DNA of 64,000 nucleotides. Source: Chamaea fasciata. Taxonomy: Eukaryota; Chordata; Aves; Passeriformes; Sylviidae. Shown piece by piece: positions 14,685-26,338 of the stretch. The first letter of the stretch is position 1. Each line of letters opens with the position of its first letter. The translations under genes were made by a program, and so were the position numbers. The stretch covers positions 13,779,156-13,843,155 of the forward strand of contig JARCOQ010000002.1 of NCBI GenBank assembly GCA_029207755.1, in the 5' to 3' direction. The notes below the pieces were generated by a model, which searched no databases, had not been told where the DNA came from, and saw nothing but the letters and a program-made list of their open reading frames with translations.

Positions 14685-14946
14685 TGTAGCAATGGAGGAA
14701 CAAAGACACAGACCCCCTTGTGCATGCAAAAGAAATCGTTTAATTGTAGAAATCACCCCTCCTTTACCTTCAGTCTCAACCAGACAAAACCCAAACTTGA
14801 CAGAAGGGCACCTATTGGCTGGTCTAGCTGCAGCTTGCTGTCCACGAGTCATAACTATCTCTCACCCCCAACCATCCATCCTGCATCTGTGCCTTTCCAA
14901 CAGGGCCTTCTGGTAAACATAAGCCTTAACAATTTTAACAAATACA
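14685..14946 (-). mobile_element. Short retroviral LTR, 262 bp
   Basis: The minus strand runs from TGTATTTG to GCTACA, giving matching inverted ends TGTA and TACA. Inside are a CCAAT-type box (CCAATAGG, 14,811-14,818) and an ATTAAA polyadenylation signal (14,739-14,744). A purine-rich tract precedes it, and a TGG-starting motif follows two bases after it. Its short length resembles alpharetrovirus-like avian elements; that class assignment is inference. No second copy was found in the window. Confidence 0.62.
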
Positions 14947-14970
14947 GCCCCATATCCCATATTTTGTGTT
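14947..14970 (-). promoter_or_regulatory. Polypurine-tract-like sequence
   Basis: AAATATGGGATATGGGGC on the minus strand ends exactly where the LTR TGTA begins. Its position fits the plus-strand primer site of a provirus, although two T bases interrupt the purines. Confidence 0.45.
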
Positions 14971-15394
14971 AGCAGTTGCCATCTCGGGCCGTAGAAGGTA
15001 TTTCAGTGAAAACAGATGTAGAAGAAACTCCATCTAAATTCATTGTGTCTCTGAGAGGCACATAAATGTCAGAAGGCCCAGTAATGTTTTGCACAGGCTA
15101 AGCTTTACTGTTATACAGAAAGGTATAAAATAGTTGAGTTTCGGTCACAAAACCTGAGTCATTAGTCCACTTGAAGTATGACTCTGCCAACAATAAGCCA
15201 AGGATGGAGAGCAGTGGTGTCCCAATTGATGCCAGTAGGCCTGTTAGCAGTCAAGATGTGTGCCACAGTTACTCAGATGTAAAATTTCTAAATACTTCTT
15301 GTCAGTTTAAAAAATTAGATTAACTGTATCCAGTTAATAGCAAACACACACCTAGCACCAAATAAACCAGCACCAGTCCAAAAGATTTCTGCAT
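14971..15394 (-). pseudogene. Env remnant with signal-peptide-like leader
   Basis: On the minus strand an ATG at 15,394 opens 24 codons that form a classic signal peptide: a basic start (MQKSF) then a long hydrophobic run of Leu and Val, followed by a stop at 15,320. Further on, short protein-like stretches are seen in shifting frames (NRPTGINWDTTALHPWL near 15,230; PVQNITGPSDIYVPLRD near 15,080, with one N-glycosylation sequon). The piece runs into the polypurine tract and LTR, so by position it is the 3' end of a provirus with a largely deleted env. No env family could be assigned. Confidence 0.4.
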
Positions 15395-17302
15395 CTCTGC
15401 CCCTGCATTGCGGTTAGCAACAACCACCTCTAAGTGCTCTCAGGGGAAACCTCTGCAACCACCTGTGGATTCATAGCCATTCACCTGGTTTCAGACACAC
15501 TCAGCTTGAGGAACAAGGATCTAAATATTTGTTTTGGAAATCTTATATGTTTTTGCTTTTATGGCAATTAGATGCCCAGACAGTTTGCAGCTGATGAAAG
15601 AGGCCCATGCTCCCTATTACAACCTATTTCTGACAAGCTAAATTTTGACAGAGTATTCTGTATTCTTTCAGAGAATTATGTTATTCAGAATTATTATTCA
15701 GAGCACCAACAAACACATTTTAGCTACTGATTTTATCAGTCTTATCTACTTGCACAGTCATAACAAACTACCTGAAAACACATTTATAGACTGATTTCAT
15801 TAAGATTTGGGCTAAATCTGATTTTTTTCCTCTTACTTATCTTAACTAATTTTTTACTTCCAAATATTATCTGAGATTTAAATATCTCAGAACTTTTGAA
15901 CAATCTATTTCAATGGCATTTTTTGGCTTTTAATGCTTCTTAAACTACTTCTTCAAATACCTTATGTGTTGCATGTCTAAATACACAGCCAAAACCACCA
16001 CAAAGACAAATGAGATGGTAAAAGATTATTTTTATTTTCTTGATTTGCATTTATTTAATTTAATGTCTCATGACAAATCGGACTGTGGAGTACAGAGTTG
16101 GACCAAATGTATGCATGAGAATTAATTGCTGTTTTAAAATCTTCTAAATCACTGTGATAACAAGGTTCTGAGGCCATGAAACATTAACCAGAGTTACACA
16201 AGTATTCATGTGAAAAGTGAAGAAGTGATGTAAATGTTGGTGTTCTCATTGGAGAATGGGAAGAAGGTAAAGGAGGGCCAGATTAACAAGAAACCTTGGT
16301 TATGACGAGCATTAAATGTCCATGTTTTCCAGTGGAGTGGCTCAGGATGTTGTTTAATTCTTACCTAGCACAGACACATGTACACATTTGAGTGAGTTTC
16401 CCTAGAAATGTTTAGCCATGCACCTCAGTTTCCATTTTGTCTCCCGAGCACTTCTCTTTTAATCTCACTTGTTATATTTTTGCTATTAAATATGGATAAG
16501 AATCTGTGACATACCTTAAAGAGAACAAAAAAAAGAAACACCAAGTATTTTTGGAAATTTTCTTTACCTCCTCAAACTTCCTTTGCTAATCTCATTTTTT
16601 ATGTTTTGTTTTTCATCTTTTTTTGCATCCTATCAGATTAATGTTGGCCATTTCATAGGTAGTCTTATCAATAGTAAGTCATTAGAGAAAACGTGCCAGG
16701 CTGTCAATGAAGGAAAGTCTTTAAAAGCAAGAAACAGTGAAAATATTGGTACTTGTCTTCAGTTTGAGAGAGGGATCAAGCTATATTTGTTTTCATCAAT
16801 ACAAGTAGCTGCTCAATGAAATGTGAAAAAATTATTCATGAACAGAACTGAATTTTAACATGATCAACTTGGCTAAAGAGAAATTATGAGGTGTTGCACT
16901 GCCATCATACCAATTTCTTTTTGCTGTATAAGAAGAAAATCACAGTTTAAAAAAAAAGCTCTCTGAAACAACATTAATAATTTCTTTGATAACTCCCTTT
17001 TTAGATTTAAAGTTAATAGGAATAGCATGTTGCTTAAGCACAGATGGTGGGGACCAATTGGTGATTTCCTTTAAACTGACAACCAGAATAGCCATTTGGG
17101 TGCAGATATACACCTCTGCGTCACACAGCCTTAAAAGCTAGATGGAAGGCTGGGGACTTCCTTTTCATTTCGACCTCTCAGGAGGTGAGAAGGCAGTCCT
17201 GGCTCTCTGCTTCCACGGGCAGGGCTGGGACTCCCGGTGACTCCCAGGCCTGGGAGGGGATGAGCATATGCCCCATCCCAGCTTGGATCAGTTTTTATCA
17301 GC
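15395..17302. other. Unassigned AT-rich DNA
   Basis: No gene or recognisable repeat. The minus-strand part close to 15,400-15,500 may still belong to the adjoining retroviral remnant. The strip 17,160-17,290 is GC-richer and may belong to the neighbouring LTR cluster. Confidence 0.45.
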
Positions 17303-17853
17303 TGTAAAACACCCTGCCATTCCCCTATGGGGGTGTAGTATTTTGAAGGCAAAACAAATGAGAGGTTCCAAGTCAGAGATACAATTTAATAGGAAAAGAG
17401 GAAAGAAAGTAAACTAGAATAGATGCAATAATACAAAAGACCACTGACAGAGTCAGAATACAACCTGAGCGTAGTGATGGAAGCAGTCCAGATGAGGTGG
17501 TCTTCCTGAAGCAGTGATCCTGTAGAAAGGTCTGGTAGCTCGGGTCCTCTGGGAATCCAGTGGGTAAGCACCCCTCTGGTGTTCAGAGTCTCAGCTTATA
17601 TCCAGACTGGGATGCTTGGTTCCTCCCTCTGGGTGGAGCATCTCACAATGGGATGGTGAGTCATGTGATAAGGCCTGATGGGCCCATTAACAGCAGGTAG
17701 TCCAGGAGGGGGTTATCTGTGAGCTGTGTAGCAAAGGTGCTGATGGGCCCATTAACAGAAGATAAGCCAGAGTGGAGGAGGCAGGGAGCACTGCCTCACC
17801 TGGTTTCAACAGTTCATGAAGATGGTGATAGAATATACTTCAACCCAGGACAG
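17303..17853 (-). mobile_element. ERVK-type solo LTR (copy 1)
   Basis: Nearly identical over its whole length to 31,912-32,459, in the same orientation. On the minus strand it begins near TGTCCTGGGTTGAAG, has a TATA box (GATATAA, 17,596-17,602), an ATTAAA signal (17,385-17,390) and ends GTGTTTTACA. The two copies lose similarity just beyond 17,853, which fixes the U3 side. It shares blocks with the LTR at 62,233-62,937 (CATCTCACAATGGGATG, GGTTTCAACA). No internal viral sequence of its own adjoins it, so it is a solo LTR. Flanks give no clear target duplication. Confidence 0.8.
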
Positions 17854-18115
17854 GGGGGGAAGCTGGCCCGAGGCCTGGCCGTGGGCCTGGGCCCTTTCCC
17901 CCAACAGGGGCAGGGAAGCCTGCAGACTCTGATAGCAACTCCAGGCTGGGACACCCTGGATGAGACCGAGGGGTGGGGGCAGGAGGCATTCATCAGCCCG
18001 GCTGCTCTGACGTCTGTTGGCCTGAGTTTCTTCTCCAACCCCGCAGTTTTTGAAAATCCTGTTTGCTGCTGCCTGGCAGAGATCACAGGACCCATCTGCA
18101 AGAATGTAAACTCTT
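17854..18115. other. GC-rich block, unassigned
   Basis: A clearly GC-rich stretch between two LTRs in AT-rich surroundings. The plus strand stays open from 17,719 to 18,147, but the first part of that frame is LTR sequence. No protein family recognised in either direction. It may be retroviral leader or a captured fragment. Confidence 0.4.
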
Positions 18116-18934
18116 TCTTGACACAGATTGATACTTTTAAAACTTAGCTCTTCACAGAGAGAGAGAAAAAGACAGGGTGAACAGAGATAAGACTCAGCAT
18201 AACAGCCAGATGAGGAGAGTGAGTGAAAGACTAATTAGAGGAAGGATGGAGGAGTTGCCTACTGGCTGGACTTTCTTATTGATATATGGAAATTAACTCT
18301 ATAGATAGATTATCCTTTAAATAATGGAAAAATATGCCTTTGAGGAGATGATTTGTGGATTTTTGAGCAAAGGTGTTTGTGATAGACTGAGTAATATTGC
18401 ATTGGAATCTGTAATTCTTGTGGTCCCATGAGATGCCTGAACAGAGAGAGAGATGAGAAGCCCCTGTGCCAGTGAAAGAAGTGAGAAGACATCTCTGTTC
18501 CTTGAGATGAAGAATTCTTTGCCTTTGAAGTTGCTTAACTTTAAAAGGTGACACCCCAGATGCCTGAGTTCCTATGACCCATAAGCAGCTTGGGAAACTG
18601 CTAATGGGAGAAACTGTTCTTGGTTGTCAGTGGGGGAAAATTCTATCGCAAACGAAGAGAGACTCCTCTCCTAAAGAATTGATAAAAGACTTTATTCAAA
18701 TGCTGAAACTGACTGTAAATCACAGGTTTTCTTTCTATGTTGTTTGTAGAAAAGTGAACACTTGTGGGGGGAAGAGAAGGGTTTTGAAGATTTCAAATTT
18801 TTTTCTTTCCCTCTTCTTCTTTTAGTGTGTGTTAATAAAATCTATATGTTTACTTTTAAGTTGGGCCTTTTTTGCCTTTTTCTCCCAAATCCTATCTCCC
18901 AGAGGTAAGCGAGTAGATACTCAAACCACTATAC
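18116..18934 (+). mobile_element. Probable LTR, plus orientation
   Basis: The distal part has the layout of an avian LTR: AATAAA at 18,834-18,839, a pyrimidine-rich stretch (GCCTTTTTCTCCCAAATCC), 'agaggtaagcgagtagat' and an end near TCAAACCACTATA. The upstream 600 bases, with GAGA-rich sequence at 18,155-18,175, would be U3. The start is uncertain, and no coding region follows. Confidence 0.45.
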
Positions 18935-19157
18935 TAAATTCGGTAAAACAGACTTCGGCTAACGTGAAACCACTACAAATAGATATCAAACAAAAATGCT
19001 ATGAATGTCAAAAGAAGAGCAAGGGAGTGAGGTTAAGGTACCTGGATAGGTAGACCTTATCAGATTCAATTTTAGAGTATCCTTAATAATCCTTATATTT
19101 CTACCTTGTTTAAGTCTTGTTATACTAATAATGGCTTTACTTTCATGACACTTAATA

Positions 19158-19644
19158 TGTGGGAAACGCTAAAAGTAAAAAGGATTTTTAGGAGCTGAAA
19201 AAGCAGGCCTCAAACAGAAAACTCAAAATCTGCTGTAACTGAAAACTTTGAAACTAGAAAAGATACAGTAGTATAGAAAACAAGGACATGGGAAACAAAG
19301 GCTGAGTTTATAGGTTTGGCTTGAATAAATCTTAACACTGCAGAAAATATATGCCTGACAAGATAGCAGACGGTCTTAAGCTTAATAAGGGTACTGTGTA
19401 TTGTTCATAGAAAAACATACAAATGAACTTTGTTCAAAGCAGGTGTACGTGGGCTATAATTGATTGGTTAGAACAATTGTCTGTAAGCTTTAACAACATG
19501 TTATTGGCTGAAAATGTTATAAGATACTTTGTAACAAAAAAATTTGCTGCTGTTGTGGGCAGACCATCACCTGCTGCCATCCTTTAGCTATGCAAAATCC
19601 TGTAATGAGACTGATGCTTCATTAAAGATTGGGAAGAGCTACCC
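19158..19644 (+). mobile_element. Possible ERVK-type LTR
   Basis: Starts at TGTGGGAAACGCT and carries U3-like sequence with ATTGGTTAG and TTATTGGCTG boxes. An ATTAAAG signal lies at 19,621-19,627, and the block ends next to TGGCAGCCCCG (19,645), which could be a primer site. No gag follows; a CR1 begins about 100 bp later. Confidence 0.42.
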
Positions 19645-19744
19645 TGGCAGCCCCGTCCCATTCCTGCCTGCACTGACATATGAATATACATCATATTGAA
19701 AATATCTGATGTATTTTCCCTCATGGAATGACACACTAGAACTG

Positions 19745-20457
19745 TGCTGTGCAAATGGACCTGAGGGTCCTGGTCCATGGCCAGTTGGATCAGAGTCATG
19801 AGTGCCCTGGCAGCCAGAAGGACCAACTGTGTCCTGAGGAGGCACGGCATCACCAGCCCAGCAAGGGAGGGGATTGTCCTGCTCTGCTGTTTTGCTCTGC
19901 TCTGCACTGGAGCAGCCTCAACTCAAGTCCTGGGGGCAGTTTTGGCTGCCACAATATATATAAAAAAAATATGAGGCTGTTAGGGAGTGTCCAAGAGAAG
20001 GCAACAAGGATGGTTAAGAGCCTTGAGGGGAAACTGTATGAGGAGCAGCTGAGATCTCTTGGTCTGTTCAGACTAAAGAAGAGGAGACAGAGGACAGAGC
20101 TCATAGCTGTTTGCAGCTTTCTCACAAGGGGCAGAGAAGGAGCATGCAACAATCTCTCTTGAGACCTCTGTGACCAGCACCAGAAACTGAGGGAATGGCC
20201 TGAAGTTGTTTCCGATGAGGTTTAGGTGGGAAATCGGGAAAAGATTTTTTTCCACAGAGGTTGGTTGAGCACTGGACCAGACTCCCCAGGGAAGTGACCA
20301 CAGCACCAAGGCTGACAAGAGCTCAAGAAGTGTTTGGACAAAACTCTCAGGCACACAGTGGGATTCTTGGGGTGCTCTCTTTAGGCCCAAGAGTTGGATT
20401 TCAGTCATCCTTGTGGGTCCCTTGCAGTTCAGGACATCTTATGATTTTATGATTATT
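19745..20457 (+). mobile_element. CR1 LINE, 5'-truncated
   Basis: CR1 3' region with the usual order: 'ggagcagcctcaactcaag', 'gagaaggcaacaaggatgg', 'tatgaggagcagctgagatc', 'cagactaaagaagaggaga', 'ggttggttgagcactgg', and 'cttgtgggtcccttgcag' before 'ttatgattttatgatt'. A short AT microsatellite-like stretch (19,953-19,971) sits inside. Of the several overlapping open frames, none is an intact ORF. Confidence 0.8.
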
Positions 20458-22689
20458 TTCTGTTACAATTAAGGATGGAAAAAAGAAGTGAGGCTGCAAG
20501 GTTGGAATTAAAGGCATATCTTTCAGGTTCTAATTCCTATCATTAATTTTAAATTTGAGCATCTGATGAAAAACCCACCTGTGTAACCTAAGAGCTTTAC
20601 ATCAGCCTCTTGAAAAGATTCCTGTGCAGCTGCCTTAGCTGTAGAGATTGCTTTATGAATACAAATTCCCAAAATGGGGAATAGTATAGCAATTGTGTAA
20701 AAATTCAAGACAGGAAAAAGGGAAAGAAAAATTATGACAAGTAGAAAATAAAATTATGGTAATGATGTGCTTGAAAGTCAGCCTGTAATGAGAACAAATG
20801 AATGAAACAAAAATGAAAGAATATATAAGAGATACACATTCTGCAATGAAACTATTAAAGCAACACTTGAATTTTTTAAAATCACTATTTCCAATGTCAA
20901 TTCACTAATTTCCTATTTCTAGTTTCTTAACTGTTGTTTCAATCATATTTTCATTTTTTTTTTCCTTCATTTTATTTAGTCCTAGGTTTTTGTACTTTTT
21001 GGTTAGGGAGAGATGAGAGGCATTTTTCCTCTGTCTCCTTCATATTTTACCATCTTCTCTTCCTCTATCTCCTCTCTCAAATATTTATCAAGATTTAGTT
21101 ATATCAATTTATCTGCTTATGACATAGGTGGTTAGGAATTACAAGTGAAATGTCAAGCTTCAAAACTATAATACCACAAAAAATTTTTTTTCAAGTATCA
21201 CATCTCTATCTTATATTTATTCCTTTTTTTTTTACACTCTTCTTCTAAACATTGTTCAGTGTTTTTGTTTTGGGGATTTTTTTCTCCCTGACAGGAAAAT
21301 AAGAGAAGTATAATTCTGACCAACAAAATCTCTGCTACATAAATCACATCAATGACCTGCTTGTTCAAAATCTAATGGTAGTTATGAACTTGATTGAAAA
21401 GGATAACTAAACAGTAGACAAAATTTATGCATAAAAGAATGTTATCGTAAGGTTTGCACAACAGTATCACAGCAGTTCCTTTAAAACATATGCTCACATG
21501 AAAGTCACTATTAACCTCTTAAAAATAACATTTGCTACATTTTTAATTCTGAAATTAAAGGAAACTTGAAAAGACAGTCCTAATACTTTCCTCCCTTTGG
21601 CTGTCAAACTTACAGTTTAACATTCTGGTAATAAGGAAGCTACTGAGAGTTCAACCATTGGATTCAACAGAAACATAAAACATAAGTTTTTATTTTTCTT
21701 AAAAAAATTGAGATAGCATCTTGGAAATAAATCTTGCCAAGACAGTTTTGGTTTCCAGATCCTTGAACATACTGTTAAAAACAATCTTTCCTTTCAAGCA
21801 CAACATAATCAACTAAAATCTTACCAATAACTTTTCTGTGTTTTTCCATGTAATTCAGCACTACTTCCTCTGTGGAGTTCCCTCATGTCTCGTTTGGCAA
21901 TATGGCACTGTTTTCAGAACCCTCTGTGTTCTACAAGACGATCAGACCACAGAAACATCTAAAACATGATCTTTTATACTTTTATTTGATGGGAGTTTTA
22001 GTCAGCAACATAATGTAATGCCTTAGTACTGGAGATGAAATTCAAAATTCAAGTATGAGTATTTGCAGTACATCAACTTTTAAAAGAGACATTACAGTAA
22101 ATCTGCATACAACATTTAAATCACAAAAGAAATAAAAATTAATCTTTTATATATAATACATATATTTTTACTTTTTTCTTAAACAGAACTCAGTGAAACT
22201 GCTTGCACCTATGCACTTGCTTACCTGCTGTAAAAAATGTGTCTCAAGAGTCCTTATCATATAGGATAAGGACTATATGGATAATAGCAACAAAACACAT
22301 CTCAAGTACAAGGGAAACAGCCAAATCAATATCTTTGCTGTAGAATTAGTTTTGCTCCAATTTACATATCTACACAGAACCCTGAATTATCTTAGACCAA
22401 ATGTGCATAAACCACAGCAAAATCTTGGTATGGAAAGCCAATGTTAATATGAACTGTGACTCAAAAAAAGTTCCCTCTATATAAATAATAAAAAAATATT
22501 TTTATATTACTGTTTTTGTGAGCAGTTATATATAGCTGCTTTATTAGTCAATTAGTCAAGGAAGACTGGAAAATCCCAATCATCCCAACTATCCTTATAA
22601 GCAACCAAGAAAGCCAAACCCCTTTTCCAGCTAATATCAGGGTCCTCTCAGGTCTTTCAAACCAATGGATGGAAATGAAAAGTTGTCAT
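20458..22689. other. Unassigned AT-rich DNA
   Basis: No gene found. Several A- and T-rich runs. A perfect short inverted repeat at 22,249-22,274 is listed separately. Confidence 0.55.
22249..22274. repeat. Inverted repeat, 10-bp arms
   Basis: AGTCCTTATC and GATAAGGACT form perfect arms around a 6-base loop (ATATAG). No flanking gene gives it a role. Confidence 0.8.
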
Positions 22690-23230
22690 GATTGAACCAA
22701 CTGCTCACTGTCCTGGCCCCTACAGTTAGGATGGGGTGGAGAACTGTAAAAACAAAAGTAAAACCCACAAGTTGAGATTAAAAAAAAATCACTAATCCAA
22801 ATTAATCAAAATATAATCTAAAAGGATATAAAGAGCCCAGCTACCTGACTCTGTGGCCTGTCAAGGCCACAGAAAGAATTTTCCATAAGATAAACCAACA
22901 CAGCAGGATCTTGAGATGAGCACAGAAGGGAATGTCAGGAAGGCCCTAGTTCTGGGCCTGGTAGAGGTTAGATCTAGTTAACACTTCCTGATTAACATAT
23001 CCAGACAAAAATTCCCCCTGTCGCAAGCTGAGTGAAAGGAAGCAACTGTTTGTACACATGTCACCAGTCCAAGTTATGGGACTGAAGGCATCTGCAACCC
23101 CCAACAAGCACCAAAGCACCCTCAGACTCAATTCTGGGATCTTCCACCAGAGAACTGCATATGATCAAGTGTTACAGCAGACATTGTAAATCCTCCCACA
23201 GCCACAGGAGGTACCTGAGTATTCCCAATT
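22690..23230 (+). mobile_element. Possible LTR or ERV fragment
   Basis: The block holds a TATA-like sequence with downstream context (GGATATAAAGAGCCCAG, near 22,824) and is GC-richer than its flanks. The arrangement is similar in style to 42,873-43,140, where CCATAAAAAG precedes GAGAGCCCAGGG. No ends or coding sequence could be fixed. Confidence 0.3.
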
Positions 23231-23579
23231 GAACGTGAATGTACATTAACCCATTGAACTTTATGGTATGGACTGTGACCAGCATTTCAATCAATGGACA
23301 TAGAAATTGCAAAAATCAAGTATCACCACAAGATACCCAGTGGTGATAGCTTTCCTCTCCACTATCTATTTTACACTTTCCTTCTCTTTTTTCTTTTCCT
23401 TTTATATTTTCTTAAGTGATATCTTTATCATTTTATGTTGTTATATTTCTATAGATAATGACAAAAGTGGCTAAATACCTCCTTTCCACTACTAGAAAAT
23501 TGTTCTAAAATAAACCTGTCATGGTTATTCAGTGTCATTTTACTCTAAATCACCCCAAGAGATCTATTAACAAGAACCT

Positions 23580-24013
23580 TAGTTACCTCACCTTGTAACA
23601 TTATCATCATCAGAGAGAGAGAGAGATAAAGTGGAAGAAAACCAAAGTGATACCCAATGCAGTCGCTCACCACCTACTGACCAATGCCCACCCCATGCCC
23701 CAGTGGGAATCAGCAGGTCCCAACCAATTCCCCTGAGTTTATATCCTGAGCATTATGTTCTGTGGTATAGAATATCCATTTGGCTTGTTCAAGTCACCAG
23801 TTCAGGTCAAGATGTGCTGTGTCTCAGCTTCTTGCGCATCTGCTCACTGGCAGAGGATGTGACCGTGAAAAGTCAATGACTTGGGTAAGCACAACTTAGC
23901 AACACCCAAAATAACAACGTATTATGAACATCATTCTAATACTGAATCCAAAACACAGCGTTGTGCCACCTATCAAAAGGAAAACTAACTCCATCCCAGC
24001 CCAAACAAGGACA
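23580..24013 (-). mobile_element. ERVL-type LTR, 5' part
   Basis: On the minus strand it starts TGTCCTTGTTTGGGCTGGGA and continues with 'cacaacgctgtgttttggat', 'gttgctaagttgtgctta', 'ctctgccagtgagcag' and a TATA box (AGGATATAAACTCAGG, near 23,735). This order matches a common avian ERVL LTR. The U5 end, including the AATAAA and terminal ACGACA expected in this family, is not visible past about 23,580. Confidence 0.65.
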
Positions 24014-26039
24014 CCTCTTTACGACCTTGATGCCTGCTAGTGAAATCCTTTGTGTACTTGTTGTTGGAAAGCTTAGAAAGCAGCTCTGTATATCACTGGG
24101 CATACTCTTATGTGCACTATTTAAAAATTATATGTACACTTCCATCAGATAAGGAATTATAGACAAATCCATCCTTTAATAAGCTAACATTATAAAACAA
24201 TTACCATCTTTAGTCTCTCTCTGTGATGTAAAATTCTCCAATATGGCTTAGCAATTCATCTCCATGTACAAAGAATGCAAGCTGTTTCTGAAGAGTTATC
24301 CCTTTCTTATACAGCTTAATTTACACATTATTACAGTGTTTTAAGAGAAAACAGCAGGCTTTTAACTTGCAATCACTTTTCATAGCTATTTAAAATTTCA
24401 GATACCTTTAACTTTTGCTGGCTTCCTCATCAGGGATTGCAATGCTCATTTAGTTTCCTTTCGATTAAGAATTGGGAGCTACATTAGCCCTAAGGCCTAA
24501 ACAAGATGATGGCACACACACATAAAAGTTTAAAAATCCTCTGTCCTTGGATTATTAGAACCACAAAATGACAAAATCCTTCTTGGAGAAAAAGACTAAA
24601 AGAAGTAACATCTCTAATGGAGAAAGTGAAATAAGCACCCATATTTAAGAAACAAATTTAGGTATGAATAATCTTATCCTTTTTTTGTTTTCAATTTATT
24701 CACAGGTCATTAAATCCATTAGGCTGATTTTCTCTAGATTTTTTTATTATGAATGATTGCCTACATCCTCAAAAAATGACTTTTAAAGTCATTAGACCCA
24801 ATACAATTTCGTTTATGATTGTTTTAATAGTATAGTGCACTAGGCACTTAGTTTTGAAGCATTTGCAAGCAAAAGTAATAAATTAAATAGTCTAAATTTA
24901 ATAAGTTGGTCATTTTTTTTCTGGGTGCTTATCTGTCAGTCAAAAGAATTCAGCATTTCAAGGAAGGCACTTAGTAACTGCAGGCTTTCATAAATGCTTA
25001 TTTATTAATTTACTTTTTTTCCAACACTTGGAATCGGAAGCATTCAGAGAGATGTGTTTTGCTGATATGGAAATGCAGAGGCAATGCTCAGTGGGTTCCT
25101 AAAGGAGATTAGTAGAAGTAAAAGCATGTTCTTTTCAATTTATAAAGCACTTTATCCTAAATTCTTAGTGAATAAGTCAATAATTGCTTAGAGAAAGCAT
25201 CATGATGGTTTATTTAATAAATATTCATAGATTTAATAAATATTCGTAGTAGATATTGGTCTGTCTATCACAAGGTCTCCATGGCTTTGACATGCTTTCC
25301 ATGGCAGATCTTTTTCCAAGCAAGCTCAGCCTGCATTTCCTCAAAATCAAGTAGACTTCCCACTGATGTGACCAAAACATAGATGAAATCTCCAATAATT
25401 AGCCTTGAATCACATTTATAAATGGGACAGGATCTGTATTTGTTCAGAAACATGTAATCTTCTTCTGCCTGGAACAGCTTTTTAATTTCAGCTTTAATGG
25501 ACTAGACTTTAATGAAAAATAACTCATAGGAATGCCACCAAATTGTCTTGTCATCATGACACATAATTTCTTCTTCAGAAATACTGCATAACTGTGACTC
25601 AAAAAAATTTTCAGTTCTTTCCCCCATACCTCCCAAAGGAAGTCTGTTAATTTTCCTAGTTAAATCCAGCTAATATGACTATCTCCAGTTTAAAAAGTTA
25701 TTTAAGTGCCTCTTTTTCACTCTTCAGGCAATTTGATCCTCTGATCAATTTAGTGGCCAAATGATAAACGCTGTGTTTTAGATAGGAAAAAACCTGACCA
25801 TACCAAGAATAAGTTTTTGTAATTATTTAATAAAGACAAAAATAATTTTATCATCTTTAATAAATGATTCTGAACACTTAAAAGTTTTTGTTTGGAAATA
25901 AGATACAGTTATTTAAGAGTTATATAAATTATTAAACTAAATGACATAGCTAATGATAGACCACATTTTTCCATCTTTTGTATTACTTTTGGAAACCACT
26001 CCTTTCAAAATGCTAAAGCTCATGTAGTTTATAAATTTG
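24014..26039. other. Unassigned AT-rich DNA
   Basis: No gene. A 17-19-bp unit (TTTAATAAATATTC plus TAG) is repeated near 25,211-25,248. Confidence 0.55.
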
Positions 26040-26338
26040 GTGGGGGACAGTAACTTTTCCCATGTAACAAGTGATAGATTGGAAGGAAATGGCCTCAAGT
26101 TGCAACAGGGAAGCAATTTTTTAATTAAGAAAAATTTCTTTACTGAAAGGGTTATCAAGCACTGGAACAGGGTGACCAGGGAGCTGGTTGAGTCACCATC
26201 CCTGGAATTATTTAAAAGACGTATAGATGTAGCACTTGGGGACATGGTTTAATGGTAGGCTTGGTCTGTTTACAGTTTCACCTCATGATTTAAAGGTTCT
26301 TTCTAACCTAAATGAGTCTATAAATCTATGATTCTATA
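26040..26338 (+). mobile_element. CR1 LINE 3' end
   Basis: Contains 'aatggcctcaagttgcaac', 'atttctttactgaaagggtt', 'caagcactggaacaggg', 'ccatccctggaattattta', and ends in 'aaatctatgattctata'. Degraded but complete at its 3' terminus. Confidence 0.85.

Noticed and set aside
17719..18147. 142-codon plus-strand gene
   Set aside because: The first 45 codons are LTR sequence; the rest matches no family and is kept only as an unexplained GC-rich block.
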